38,498 nucleotides of DNA from NCBI GenBank assembly GCA_004556155.1, contig SFIM01000045.1:1-38498 (forward strand), given 5' to 3'. The DNA is from Clostridiales bacterium (GTDB taxonomy: Bacteria > Bacillota > Clostridia > Christensenellales > Aristaeellaceae). How positions within the stretch are numbered: the first letter of the stretch is position 1; the number at the start of each line of letters is the position of its first letter. This document shows positions 29,699-36,752 of the stretch, in pieces. The translations under genes and the position numbers were made by a program. Below the pieces are notes generated by a model that worked only from the letters and a program-made list of their open reading frames with translations, searched no databases and had not been told where the DNA came from.

Positions 29699-29707
29699 TG
29701 ATATAAT
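29699..29707 (+). promoter_or_regulatory. Extended -10 promoter of the diguanylate cyclase gene
   Basis: TGATATAAT is an extended -10 (TATAAT at 29702-29707). Two TATGCAAA direct repeats lie just upstream (about 29679-29695) and may bind a regulator. Confidence 0.65.
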
Positions 29708-29738
29708 GGTTTGTCCTACTGAAAGGAAGGAACAAGCC

Positions 29739-30917
29739 ATGAAGCAAGCGGTGAACCTGGTACTGAACCTGGCGGGGATGCTGATCGTTATACAGATCGT
29801 CCTCGATTTTTTGCGTGACCGCCGGGAGCTGAGGATCGACCGCGCAGAGGACAGCTATTTTCTGCTCCTGCTGACGGATAACCTGCTGCTGCTGGGGCTG
29901 AGCGGGATGATCCAGCTGCTGTCCGGCCGCGCGCAGCCTGCCGCGCGCGCAGGGCTGCTGCTGTGCCTGTTTGTACATGATACCATGCCGTGCTTCATGC
30001 TGCGGCGCTATTATCGCTTTGCCGTCTGCCGCCTGGAAAAGACCGAGCGGCTGGCGCCCCTGCGCGAGTGCGTTTTCTGGCTGTTTCCGCTGCTGGGCGT
30101 GCTGTTCCTGATTATCAACCTGGCGTACCCGCTGTTCTATTCGGTGTCCGAGCAGGGGCAAATCGTCGGCGGCGATTACGGCTGGGCGTTCATCCTGCTG
30201 GCCATGGCCAACCTGGCCTGCATCGACATTGCCATCATGCGCATCCGCCCGGCGGATAACAGCCGCACCACGCGCCATTCGCGCGGCGTGCTGCTGTTCC
30301 TGCCCGTGCTCACGGGGCTGGCCATCCTGATCCGGCCGCTGGTTTACCAGTTGTCCATCGTATGGCTGACCTCGGCGCTGGGCATGCTGCACCTGCACTT
30401 TGACCGGCAGAATGAAAAGATACTGACCGACCCGCTGACCATGATCGGCAACCGTCGCGCCTGCGAAGGCTATATGCTGCGCCATCTGTCCCGCCCGCCG
30501 CGCGAGGACCGGCAGATGTTCGTATGCCTGATCGACGTGGATCAGTTCAAGGCCATCAACGATCAATACGGCCACGATATGGGCGATCACGCCCTGCGCC
30601 AGACCGCCGATATCCTGCTGCAGCTGAGCCAGCCGGGCGACTTTGTGGGCCGCATCGGCGGGGATGAGTTTGTGGTGGCGGGCGAGCGCGGATTGCTGTG
30701 GGATACCGATTATGCCCGCCTGCAGGTGAATCAGGCCGTGGAGCGCTTTAACCGCGAGGGCGGCATGCCCTACCGGCTGGGGCTGACGTGCGGCTTTTCC
30801 TGCGCGCGCCCGGGCGAGGCGTTTTCCATGGATGCGCTGCTGCGTCAGGCCGACCTGCGCATGTATTCTGCACGCGGGGTGACGCTGCAAACTGTAAAAG
30901 CTGAAGAAAACCTGTAA
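29739..30917 (+). CDS. Membrane-bound diguanylate cyclase (GGDEF)
   Basis: A 392-residue protein that should make cyclic di-GMP from two GTP. About six to seven helices fill the first 225 residues, a 7TM-like sensor part with no recognised ligand. The cyclase domain has LTDPLTMIGNRRACE, FVCLIDVDQFKAINDQYGHDMGDHAL and the active motif RIGGDEFVV. The product-inhibition I-site is QPGD instead of R-x-x-D, so feedback inhibition is probably lost. ATG 29739 follows AAGGAAGG. A separate promoter lies upstream. No phosphodiesterase is in the window. Confidence 0.93.
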   Translation: MKQAVNLVLNLAGMLIVIQIVLDFLRDRRELRIDRAEDSYFLLLLTDNLLLLGLSGMIQLLSGRAQPAARAGLLLCLFVHDTMPCFMLRRYYRFAVCRLEKTERLAPLRECVFWLFPLLGVLFLIINLAYPLFYSVSEQGQIVGGDYGWAFILLAMANLACIDIAIMRIRPADNSRTTRHSRGVLLFLPVLTGLAILIRPLVYQLSIVWLTSALGMLHLHFDRQNEKILTDPLTMIGNRRACEGYMLRHLSRPPREDRQMFVCLIDVDQFKAINDQYGHDMGDHALRQTADILLQLSQPGDFVGRIGGDEFVVAGERGLLWDTDYARLQVNQAVERFNREGGMPYRLGLTCGFSCARPGEAFSMDALLRQADLRMYSARGVTLQTVKAEENL

Positions 30918-30944
30918 ATTTAGCTGGCTTTTTTCGCGCGGCTG

Positions 30945-30953
30945 TGTTATGAT
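30945..30953 (+). promoter_or_regulatory. Extended -10 promoter of the Cys-rich protein gene
   Basis: TGTTATGAT (extended -10; TATGAT 30948-30953), 46 bases before the start codon; -35 poor (TGGCTT). Confidence 0.5.
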
Positions 30954-30998
30954 GATCCCATGATTGGCGTGTAAACCATTTAATGGGAGGGTATGACG

Positions 30999-31889
30999 AT
31001 GAAAAAGCGCGTTCTTTCACTGCTGATAGCGCTGCTATGCCTGCTGTTTGCGCAGGCGCAGGCCGCTAACACATGCTCGCACCCGGTGGATCAGCGTGAG
31101 CCCACCATGGTGCAGTATTCCCGCACGGTGGGGGGCGTGCGCCAGCTGGTGCATGGCAACCAGTGCCGCGTGTGCAAGGCGCTGGTGGATTACGGCCCCT
31201 GCACCACCAGACCCGGCGCAAGGCCCACCTGTACGGAGCCCGTCCGCTGCGTCATCTGCGGCGGTATCGTGATTCCCGCCACGGGGCATGACTTTATCAA
31301 CGACGCAGCCGGCGGCGAGGAAATCGATCACTGCGAGCGCTGCGACGCGGAAAATCCCTGCTATGAAGGGCACACGCCGGCAATCGATCCCGCCGTGTCC
31401 GCCACCTGCACGGATACGGGCCTTACGGAGGGCAGCCACTGCGCCGTGTGCAGCGCCGTGCTGACTGCGCAGCAGACCATCGACGCGCGCGGGCACTGGT
31501 ATGGCGAATGGTCCCCCTGCGGCGACGGCACGCATGCCGCGCGGTGCCAGCGCTCGGGCTGTGCGCATGAGGCGCAGGCAGCCTGCCAGACGCTGACGGC
31601 TCAAATGGCCCAGGGAGAAGCGCGCTTCTGCCCGATATGCGGCGAGGTGGAAAACGGCTCGCGCCTGGCGCTGATCCAGGGCGCGCAGGTGCAGGCAAAA
31701 CGTCCGCCCGCGGGCGAGGCGATCGTGCGCCAGGGCAACGGCGTCGTGTCCGTCACCTTCGCACGGCAGGGGCGCCTCAGCCGCCTGTATGCCCCCGCCA
31801 CGGTGATCCTGCCCTTTGAAACCAGCCAGGGCACGGAGATTGTGCTGGACTTTTCGCCGGATGAGCTGCCGGTGTGTGTGGTCAAATAA
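30999..31889 (+). CDS. Secreted cysteine-rich protein with CxxC...GH repeats
   Basis: A 296-residue exported protein. The signal peptide is MKKRVLSLLIALLCLLFAQAQA-AN. The mature part contains repeated Cys pairs: CRVCKALV, CVICGGIVIPATGHD, CERCDAENPC, CTDTGLTEGSHCAVCSAVL then DARGHWYGEW, and CPICGEVENG. The module C-x-x-C-G-x(6)-P-A-T-G-H is a short repeat seen in surface proteins of gut Firmicutes. The last about 75 residues form a Cys-free beta domain (QGNGVVSVTFARQGRLSRLYAPATVILPF). ATG 30999 is eight bases after GGAGG; ATG 30993 is too close. Zinc binding or disulfides cannot be told apart. Ligand unknown. Confidence 0.84.
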   Translation: MKKRVLSLLIALLCLLFAQAQAANTCSHPVDQREPTMVQYSRTVGGVRQLVHGNQCRVCKALVDYGPCTTRPGARPTCTEPVRCVICGGIVIPATGHDFINDAAGGEEIDHCERCDAENPCYEGHTPAIDPAVSATCTDTGLTEGSHCAVCSAVLTAQQTIDARGHWYGEWSPCGDGTHAARCQRSGCAHEAQAACQTLTAQMAQGEARFCPICGEVENGSRLALIQGAQVQAKRPPAGEAIVRQGNGVVSVTFARQGRLSRLYAPATVILPFETSQGTEIVLDFSPDELPVCVVK

Positions 31890-31894
31890 CGCAG

Positions 31895-31932
31895 AAAATC
31901 CTATCCAGGGGCACACCTTGGATAGGATTTTT
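31895..31932 (+). terminator. Terminator of the Cys-rich protein gene
   Basis: AAATCCTATCCA pairs with TGGATAGGATTT around a loop of about 12 bases, then TTTTTC. Confidence 0.92.
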
Positions 31933-31955
31933 CTTATTATTTATTATATAGCGAA

Positions 31956-32104
31956 AACCGCGGCAAGATCGTTGCCGCGGTCAGATTGTCAAAAAAGTCT
32001 CGCTTAAGCTCTTGGGATGCATGAAGGGGCCGCAGCCCCTTCATAAATAATCCGCAGCGGCGGCGTGTACGGCGCGAGAACCGCGGCAAGATCGTTGCCG
32101 CGGT
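31956..32104. repeat. Element D flanked by duplicated 26-bp hairpins
   Basis: Element D (31979-32077 reverse complement of 1-99) lies between two identical 26-bp direct copies (31956-31981 and 32079-32104) of a hairpin CCGCGGCAA-GAT/C-TTGCCGCGG type. The left hairpin is followed by TTTTCGC on the minus strand and probably was the terminator of the downstream minus-strand gene before element D arrived. Confidence 0.85.
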
Positions 32105-32118
32105 TCATCGCTGCCTGT

Positions 32119-32595
32119 TTACTGGCTCAGCAGCGCTTGCAGCGCGCCCAGGTGGTTAATCAGCAACGTGCGCGTTTCCAGCACGGAGGTGGTATTGGTT
32201 TGGATGATGCTAAAATACGTATCCAAATCGGCGTACAGCGCATCCATCGCCTCCGCAGGGATGATGCGGCCGCTTTCGCCATCCAGGGCGATGGACACGG
32301 CGTTTAGCTGATCCATGGCGTGCACGGACTGGCGAATCTGCGCCAGACGCGAAGCGGTATCGGACTGCACGGAGCTGGGCAGCTTATCCGCCAGCGCTTT
32401 GGCGCTGATGCAGCTGGAGCGGATGCGCTGCGCCAGCTGCTGCTGGGCGGTGGCATGATAGCTGCGCTCGCGGGAATAGGCAATGCCAAAGTAAATGCAG
32501 CCGGCCAGGGACAGCACAAGCAACACGGCCAGCACACGGGCACGCGCCCGGGAATTGGATAAATTTTGCCGTACCTGCTGGGAATAACGGTACAT
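32119..32595 (-). CDS. Uncharacterised single-pass membrane protein (158 aa)
   Basis: A 158-residue protein with a short basic cytosolic start (MYRYSQQVRQNLSNSRARAR), one membrane helix (about 21-42, VLAVLLVLSLAGCIYFGIAY) and an extracellular helical part rich in Ala, Gln and Ser (HATAQQQLAQRIRSSCISAKALADKL, LAQIRQSVHAMDQL, MDALYADLDTYFSIIQTNTTSVLETRTLLINHL). The pattern suggests a helical bundle. AGGAGG lies eight bases before ATG 32595. I recognise no family; sporulation or envelope roles would be guesswork. Confidence 0.75.
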   Translation of the reverse strand: MYRYSQQVRQNLSNSRARARVLAVLLVLSLAGCIYFGIAYSRERSYHATAQQQLAQRIRSSCISAKALADKLPSSVQSDTASRLAQIRQSVHAMDQLNAVSIALDGESGRIIPAEAMDALYADLDTYFSIIQTNTTSVLETRTLLINHLGALQALLSQ

Positions 32596-32636
32596 TTTTA
32601 CCTCCTTTTTCCCACGAAAAATGGGAATACATTTGC

Positions 32637-32665
32637 AGTATAGCACATTTGGCGCGTTTCGTAAA
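32637..32665 (-). promoter_or_regulatory. Promoter of the 158-residue membrane protein gene
   Basis: Minus strand TTTACG (32660-32665), 17 bases, TATACT (32637-32642), with an extended -10 TG. The leader includes hairpin TTCCCA/TGGGAA. Confidence 0.75.
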
Positions 32666-32689
32666 GTGATTACGCACATCCGTTACATT

Positions 32690-32875
32690 GCGGGGCGGGA
32701 GGGAGGACGGTGGGACGAAGGGAACGTTACTTTCTTCAGTCATAGCGCCGCCGCAGGCGGCTGAGGGCGCGCAATTTTGTAAATTGCCGCCCGAAACCCG
32801 CGCTTGCCGCAAGGCAGTAGCGCGGGGCGTACAAGGCCCCTCGCCTCCCGTCCTCCCTCCCGCCCACCCCCGAAA
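32690..32875. repeat. Mosaic repeat R13 with element A copy 7
   Basis: Purine tract, left arm GTTACTTTCTTCAG, element A forward (32741-32836, loop GCA instead of GTA in the third hairpin), then a pyrimidine tract. No right arm. It lies between divergent genes. Confidence 0.85.
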
Positions 32876-32893
32876 ATTTTCTATCCGCCTTGC

Positions 32894-32922
32894 TTGCCGC
32901 AGGACGGATTTTGATTTATACT
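32894..32922 (+). promoter_or_regulatory. Promoter of the ABC exporter operon
   Basis: TTGCCG (32894-32899), 17 bases, TATACT (32917-32922), 38 bases before the TTG start. Confidence 0.75.
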
Positions 32923-32959
32923 GAAAAGGATTGCAAGCAAAAGAGGGGAGGCTGCGACC

Positions 32960-34672
32960 TTGAAGTACATCCTGCGGTATATGAAGCCCCTGGCAGGAAG
33001 AATCATGGGGGGAATGAGCATCAAGCTCTTCGGCACGGTCATGGATCTGCTGATTCCCTACATTCTGGCGCACATTATCGATCAGGTAACGCCCCGGCAC
33101 GATGTAAAGCTGGTGCTGCTGTGGGGCGGTATCATGATTGTGTGCTCCTTCCTGGCGTGGCTGGGAAACGTGCTTGCCAACCGCGTGGCGGCGGGCGTGG
33201 CGCGCGATTGCACGCGCAGCGTGCGGCACGATCTGTTTGACCACATTGTGCATATGCAAAGCCGGGATATCGACCGGCTGACCATCCCATCCCTGATTTC
33301 GCGCATGACCACCGATACCTTCTATATTTATCGCATCGTGGGCATCACCCAGCGCCTGGGCGTGCGCGCGCCCATCATGCTGCTGGGCGGCATCCTCATC
33401 ACCCTGACGATGGACTGGGTGCTCTCGCTTGTGCTGATTGCCATGCTGCCGCTGATGTGCGTGCTGGTGTACCTGATTTCCCGCAAGGGCGTGCCGCTCT
33501 ACGCCGCGCTGCAGCGCCGGGTGGACGATCTGGTGCGCGTGGTGCGCGAGAACGCCTCGGGCGTGCGCATCATTAAGGCCCTGGGCAAGACCGAGCATGA
33601 AAAGGAGCGCTTTGCCCAGGTGAACACCTCCGTGGCGCAGCAGGAAACGCACGCCTCGGTGATCATGGCCATCAATAACCCCACCATGCAGTTTATCCTC
33701 AACGCGGGTCTGGTGCTGGTTATCCTGGCCGGCGCGCAGCGCGTCAACAGCGGCCTGACCGAGCCGGGCAAGATCGTGGCGTTTTTAAGCTATTTCACCA
33801 TCATCCTCAATGCCATGCTGTCCATCACCCGTTTTCTCACCATGTATTCCAAGGCGCTGGCCTCGGCCCACCGCCTGCAGGAGGTGCTGGATACCGAGCT
33901 GGAAGGCAGCACGCAGCCGGCCGAGCCGGCCGAGCCCAACGCGCCGCATATCCAGTTTGACCACGTCACCTTCTCCTATAACCATGTCAGCCCCAACGTG
34001 CATGATGTGTCCTTCTCCCTCAAGAAGGGGCAGACGCTGGGCATTCTGGGCCCCACGGGCGCGGGCAAGAGCACGCTGATTCGCCTGCTGCTGCGCTTCT
34101 ATGACGCCGATTCGGGCAGCATCCGCATTGACGGGCAGGATGTGCGCAGCATGGAGCTGTCCTCCCTGCGCGGGCGCATCGGCGCGGTGTTCCAAAACGA
34201 CGCGCTGTTCCGCGGCGAGATCGGCGAGAACATCCGCCTGGGGCGCGAGATCACCCTGGATGAGGTAAACGACGCCATCCGCCGCGCACAGGCGGAGAGC
34301 TTTATTGAGGAAAAGGGCGGCTTAAACAGCGAGGTGCAGTCCCACGGCAGCAACTTCTCCGGCGGTCAGCAGCAGCGCCTGCTGCTCAGCCGCGCGCTGG
34401 CGGGCACGCCTGATATCCTGCTGCTGGACGACGCAACCAGCGCGCTGGACTTTAAGACCGAATCGGCCTTCCGCCAGGCGCTGCGCGAGCAAAGCAAGGC
34501 AACCACCACCATCATCATCGCCCAGCGCATCAGCGCCGTGATGCACTGCGATCAGATCCTGGTGATGGAGGACGGCGAAATGCTGGGCCTGGGCACGCAT
34601 GAGGAATTGATGCAATCCTGCCCGCTGTATCAGGAGATTGCAGCGCTGCAGATTGGAGGTGAGGCGCAATGA
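32960..34672 (+). CDS. ABC exporter half-transporter A (degenerate Walker B)
   Basis: A 570-residue half-transporter with six membrane helices (1-310) and a nucleotide-binding domain. Walker A is GPTGAGKST (about 364-372), the signature is FSGGQQQRLLLSRAL, and Walker B reads LLLDDATSALD, with Asp in place of the catalytic Glu. The H-loop position in IIIAQRISAVMHCD has Gln instead of His. These changes mark the degenerate partner of a heterodimeric exporter such as BmrC/D or TmrA/B. The TTG start has GGGGAGG at 9 bases. Ends in ATGA overlap with the second subunit. Substrate unknown (drug, lipid or peptide). Confidence 0.93.
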   Translation: MKYILRYMKPLAGRIMGGMSIKLFGTVMDLLIPYILAHIIDQVTPRHDVKLVLLWGGIMIVCSFLAWLGNVLANRVAAGVARDCTRSVRHDLFDHIVHMQSRDIDRLTIPSLISRMTTDTFYIYRIVGITQRLGVRAPIMLLGGILITLTMDWVLSLVLIAMLPLMCVLVYLISRKGVPLYAALQRRVDDLVRVVRENASGVRIIKALGKTEHEKERFAQVNTSVAQQETHASVIMAINNPTMQFILNAGLVLVILAGAQRVNSGLTEPGKIVAFLSYFTIILNAMLSITRFLTMYSKALASAHRLQEVLDTELEGSTQPAEPAEPNAPHIQFDHVTFSYNHVSPNVHDVSFSLKKGQTLGILGPTGAGKSTLIRLLLRFYDADSGSIRIDGQDVRSMELSSLRGRIGAVFQNDALFRGEIGENIRLGREITLDEVNDAIRRAQAESFIEEKGGLNSEVQSHGSNFSGGQQQRLLLSRALAGTPDILLLDDATSALDFKTESAFRQALREQSKATTTIIIAQRISAVMHCDQILVMEDGEMLGLGTHEELMQSCPLYQEIAALQIGGEAQ

Positions 34673-36507
34673 TGGGCGGCGGCATGGGCGGCCGCAGCAA
34701 GTACGGCAGCCCCAATCCCAAGGTGGAAGAAGAGCTGAAACGGCCGCGGCGCGGAATTCTTTTGCGCCTGGGCAAATATCTGTGGCAGATGAAGTGGTTT
34801 TTGCTGCTGGCGCTGGGGCTTACCATCGGCGGCAACACCTTCTCCCTGCTGGGGCCCACGCTGTCGGGCAAGGCCATCGACTGCATCGGCACGCAGGCCG
34901 GCGGGGTGGATTTTGCCGGCGTGCGCCACTACGCGCTGTTGATGGTGCTGTTCTACCTGGTTTCGGCCATCATGAGCTATTTCCTGTCGGTCACGATGGT
35001 GTATGTCAGCCGCAGGGTCACGCTGCGCATGCGCAGCGACCTGTTTAACCACATTGCCGATATGCCGGTGGGCTTCTTTGATACCCATCCGGTGGGCGAT
35101 GTCATCAGCCGCATTTTCTATGATATCGACACCATCAACACCTCCCTGTCCACGGATGTGGTCAGCATCCTGGCCAGCTTTATCACCATCTTCGGCTCGC
35201 TTATGATGATGCTGCGCCTGTCCTCCATGCTGGTGCTGGTGTTTGTCATCACCATTCCGCTCAGCATTCTCATCACCCGCTTTATCACCACCCGCACCAA
35301 CCCGCTGTTCCGCCTGCGCTCGCGCAAGATGGGCGAGCTGAACGACTTTGTCGAGGAAAAAATCTCGGGCATGAAGACGCTCAAGGCCTACCATCAGGAG
35401 GGCAGCGTCACCGGCCAGCTGGACGCGCTCAACAGCGAGGTGGTGCAGGCCTACTATAAAAGCGAGTATTATTCCAGCATCACGGGCCCCTCGGTCAGCT
35501 TTGTCAACAACCTGTCCCTGTCGCTCATCAGCGTGTTCGGCGGGCTTTTATACATGTCCGGCGGCGTGCAGATCGGCGGTCTTGCCATCGCGGGCATGAC
35601 CATCGGCGGCATTTCTTCCTTTATTATGTATAGCCGCAAGTTCGCCGGGCCCATCAATGAAATCGCCAACATCTTCGGCGAATTGCAATCCGCCCTGGCC
35701 GCGGCGGATCGCGTGTTCTCCCTGCTGGACGCGCCGCTGGAAAGCGCGGACGCGCCGGACGCGGTAACGCTTGCCGATGTGCGCGGCGATGTGGAAATGA
35801 AGGACGTGAGCTTTGGCTACGAGCCGGGGCGGCTGATCCTTAAGCACCTGAACCTGCGCGGCCGCAGCGGCAACCTGATTGCCATCGTGGGCCCCACGGG
35901 CGCGGGCAAAACCACGCTGATCAACCTGCTGATGCGCTTCTATGATATCAACGACGGCCAGATCACCGTGGATGATCACGATATCCGCCACATCACCCGC
36001 AAGAGCCTGCGCGGCGCGTACTCCATGGTGCTGCAGGATACCTGGCTGTTCTCGGGCACCATTTACGAAAATATCGCCTACGCCCGCCCCGACGCCACCC
36101 GCGAGGAGGTCATCGAGGCGGCCAAGGCGGCCAAGATTCACCACTACATCATGAGTCTGCCGCAGGGCTACGACACCGTGATCACCGACGACGGCGCCAA
36201 CATCTCCAAGGGGCAGAAGCAGCTGATGACCATCGCCCGCGCCATGCTGGTCAACGCGCACATGCTGATCCTGGACGAGGCCACCAGCAACGTCGATACC
36301 CGCACCGAGGTGCAGATTCAGCAGGCCATGCGCCGCCTGATGCGCGATAAAACCTGCTTTGTGGTGGCGCACCGCCTGTCCACCATCAAAAACGCCGACC
36401 TCATCCTGGTGGTGCGCGGCGGCAACGTGGTGGAATCCGGCACCCACAGGGAGCTGATGGCCAAGGGCGGCTTCTACCGCGAAATGTACGACGCGCAGTT
36501 CCATTAA
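34669..36507 (+). CDS. ABC exporter half-transporter B (canonical Walker B)
   Basis: The 612-residue partner. The first about 25 residues are Gly-rich and basic (MMGGGMGGRSKYG), then six helices and the nucleotide-binding domain. Walker A is GPTGAGKTT (about 409-417), Walker B is MLILDEATSNVDT with the catalytic Glu, and the H-loop His is in FVVAHRLSTI. Its signature is ISKGQKQLMTIARAM, deviating from LSGGQ. Paired with subunit A, the hydrolytic site is therefore B Walker motifs plus A signature, and the other site is inactive, as in known heterodimers. Starts inside the stop of subunit A. Confidence 0.94.
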   Translation: MMGGGMGGRSKYGSPNPKVEEELKRPRRGILLRLGKYLWQMKWFLLLALGLTIGGNTFSLLGPTLSGKAIDCIGTQAGGVDFAGVRHYALLMVLFYLVSAIMSYFLSVTMVYVSRRVTLRMRSDLFNHIADMPVGFFDTHPVGDVISRIFYDIDTINTSLSTDVVSILASFITIFGSLMMMLRLSSMLVLVFVITIPLSILITRFITTRTNPLFRLRSRKMGELNDFVEEKISGMKTLKAYHQEGSVTGQLDALNSEVVQAYYKSEYYSSITGPSVSFVNNLSLSLISVFGGLLYMSGGVQIGGLAIAGMTIGGISSFIMYSRKFAGPINEIANIFGELQSALAAADRVFSLLDAPLESADAPDAVTLADVRGDVEMKDVSFGYEPGRLILKHLNLRGRSGNLIAIVGPTGAGKTTLINLLMRFYDINDGQITVDDHDIRHITRKSLRGAYSMVLQDTWLFSGTIYENIAYARPDATREEVIEAAKAAKIHHYIMSLPQGYDTVITDDGANISKGQKQLMTIARAMLVNAHMLILDEATSNVDTRTEVQIQQAMRRLMRDKTCFVVAHRLSTIKNADLILVVRGGNVVESGTHRELMAKGGFYREMYDAQFH

Positions 36508-36548
36508 AAAGAATTTGCGAAAAACGCGAATTTTCTTGAAATTCCAGC

Positions 36549-36577
36549 TTGACAATCCCGCCCCGCTGTGGTAATAT
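36549..36577 (+). promoter_or_regulatory. Promoter of tRNA-Leu
   Basis: TTGACA (36549-36554), 17 bases, TAATAT (36572-36577), 23 bases before the tRNA 5' end. Confidence 0.9.
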
Positions 36578-36600
36578 ATCTCTCGCAAGTTAAATTGCTT

Positions 36601-36687
36601 GCGGGAATGGCGGAATTGGCAGACGCGCATGATTCAGGTTCATGTGTTCGTACGAACTTGCAGGTTCAAGTCCTGTTTCCCGCACCA
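36601..36687 (+). tRNA. tRNA-Leu(CAG), CCA encoded
   Basis: The acceptor stem GCGGGAA pairs with TTCCCGC, then ACCA. The D-loop region is GGCGGAATTGGCAGACGC, the anticodon arm is CATGA-TTCAGGT-TCATG with anticodon CAG, a long class II variable arm (GTTCG/CGAAC) follows, and the T-arm is CAGG-TTCAAGT-CCTG. All class II leucine tRNA features are present. An integrase gene lies just beyond the 3' end. Confidence 0.97.
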
Positions 36688-36688
36688 G

Positions 36689-36722
36689 AAACCCCTTGAT
36701 TTTCAAGGGGTTTTCTTTTTGT
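36689..36722 (+). terminator. Terminator after tRNA-Leu
   Basis: ACCCCTTGA pairs with TCAAGGGGT, then TTTCTTTTT. It may also serve the integrase from the other side (AAAACCCC). Confidence 0.85.
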
Positions 36723-36752
36723 CCACCCATAACTCACCCATACCGTACCCAT

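Noticed and set aside
31956..32104. 26-bp duplications as a transposase target-site duplication
   Set aside because: They are unusually long for one and are complete hairpins; tandem duplication of a terminator is as likely. Left undecided and noted with element D.
100..32875. Mosaic repeats as a CRISPR array
   Set aside because: Copies are dispersed over kilobases, unequal and not separated by regular spacers.
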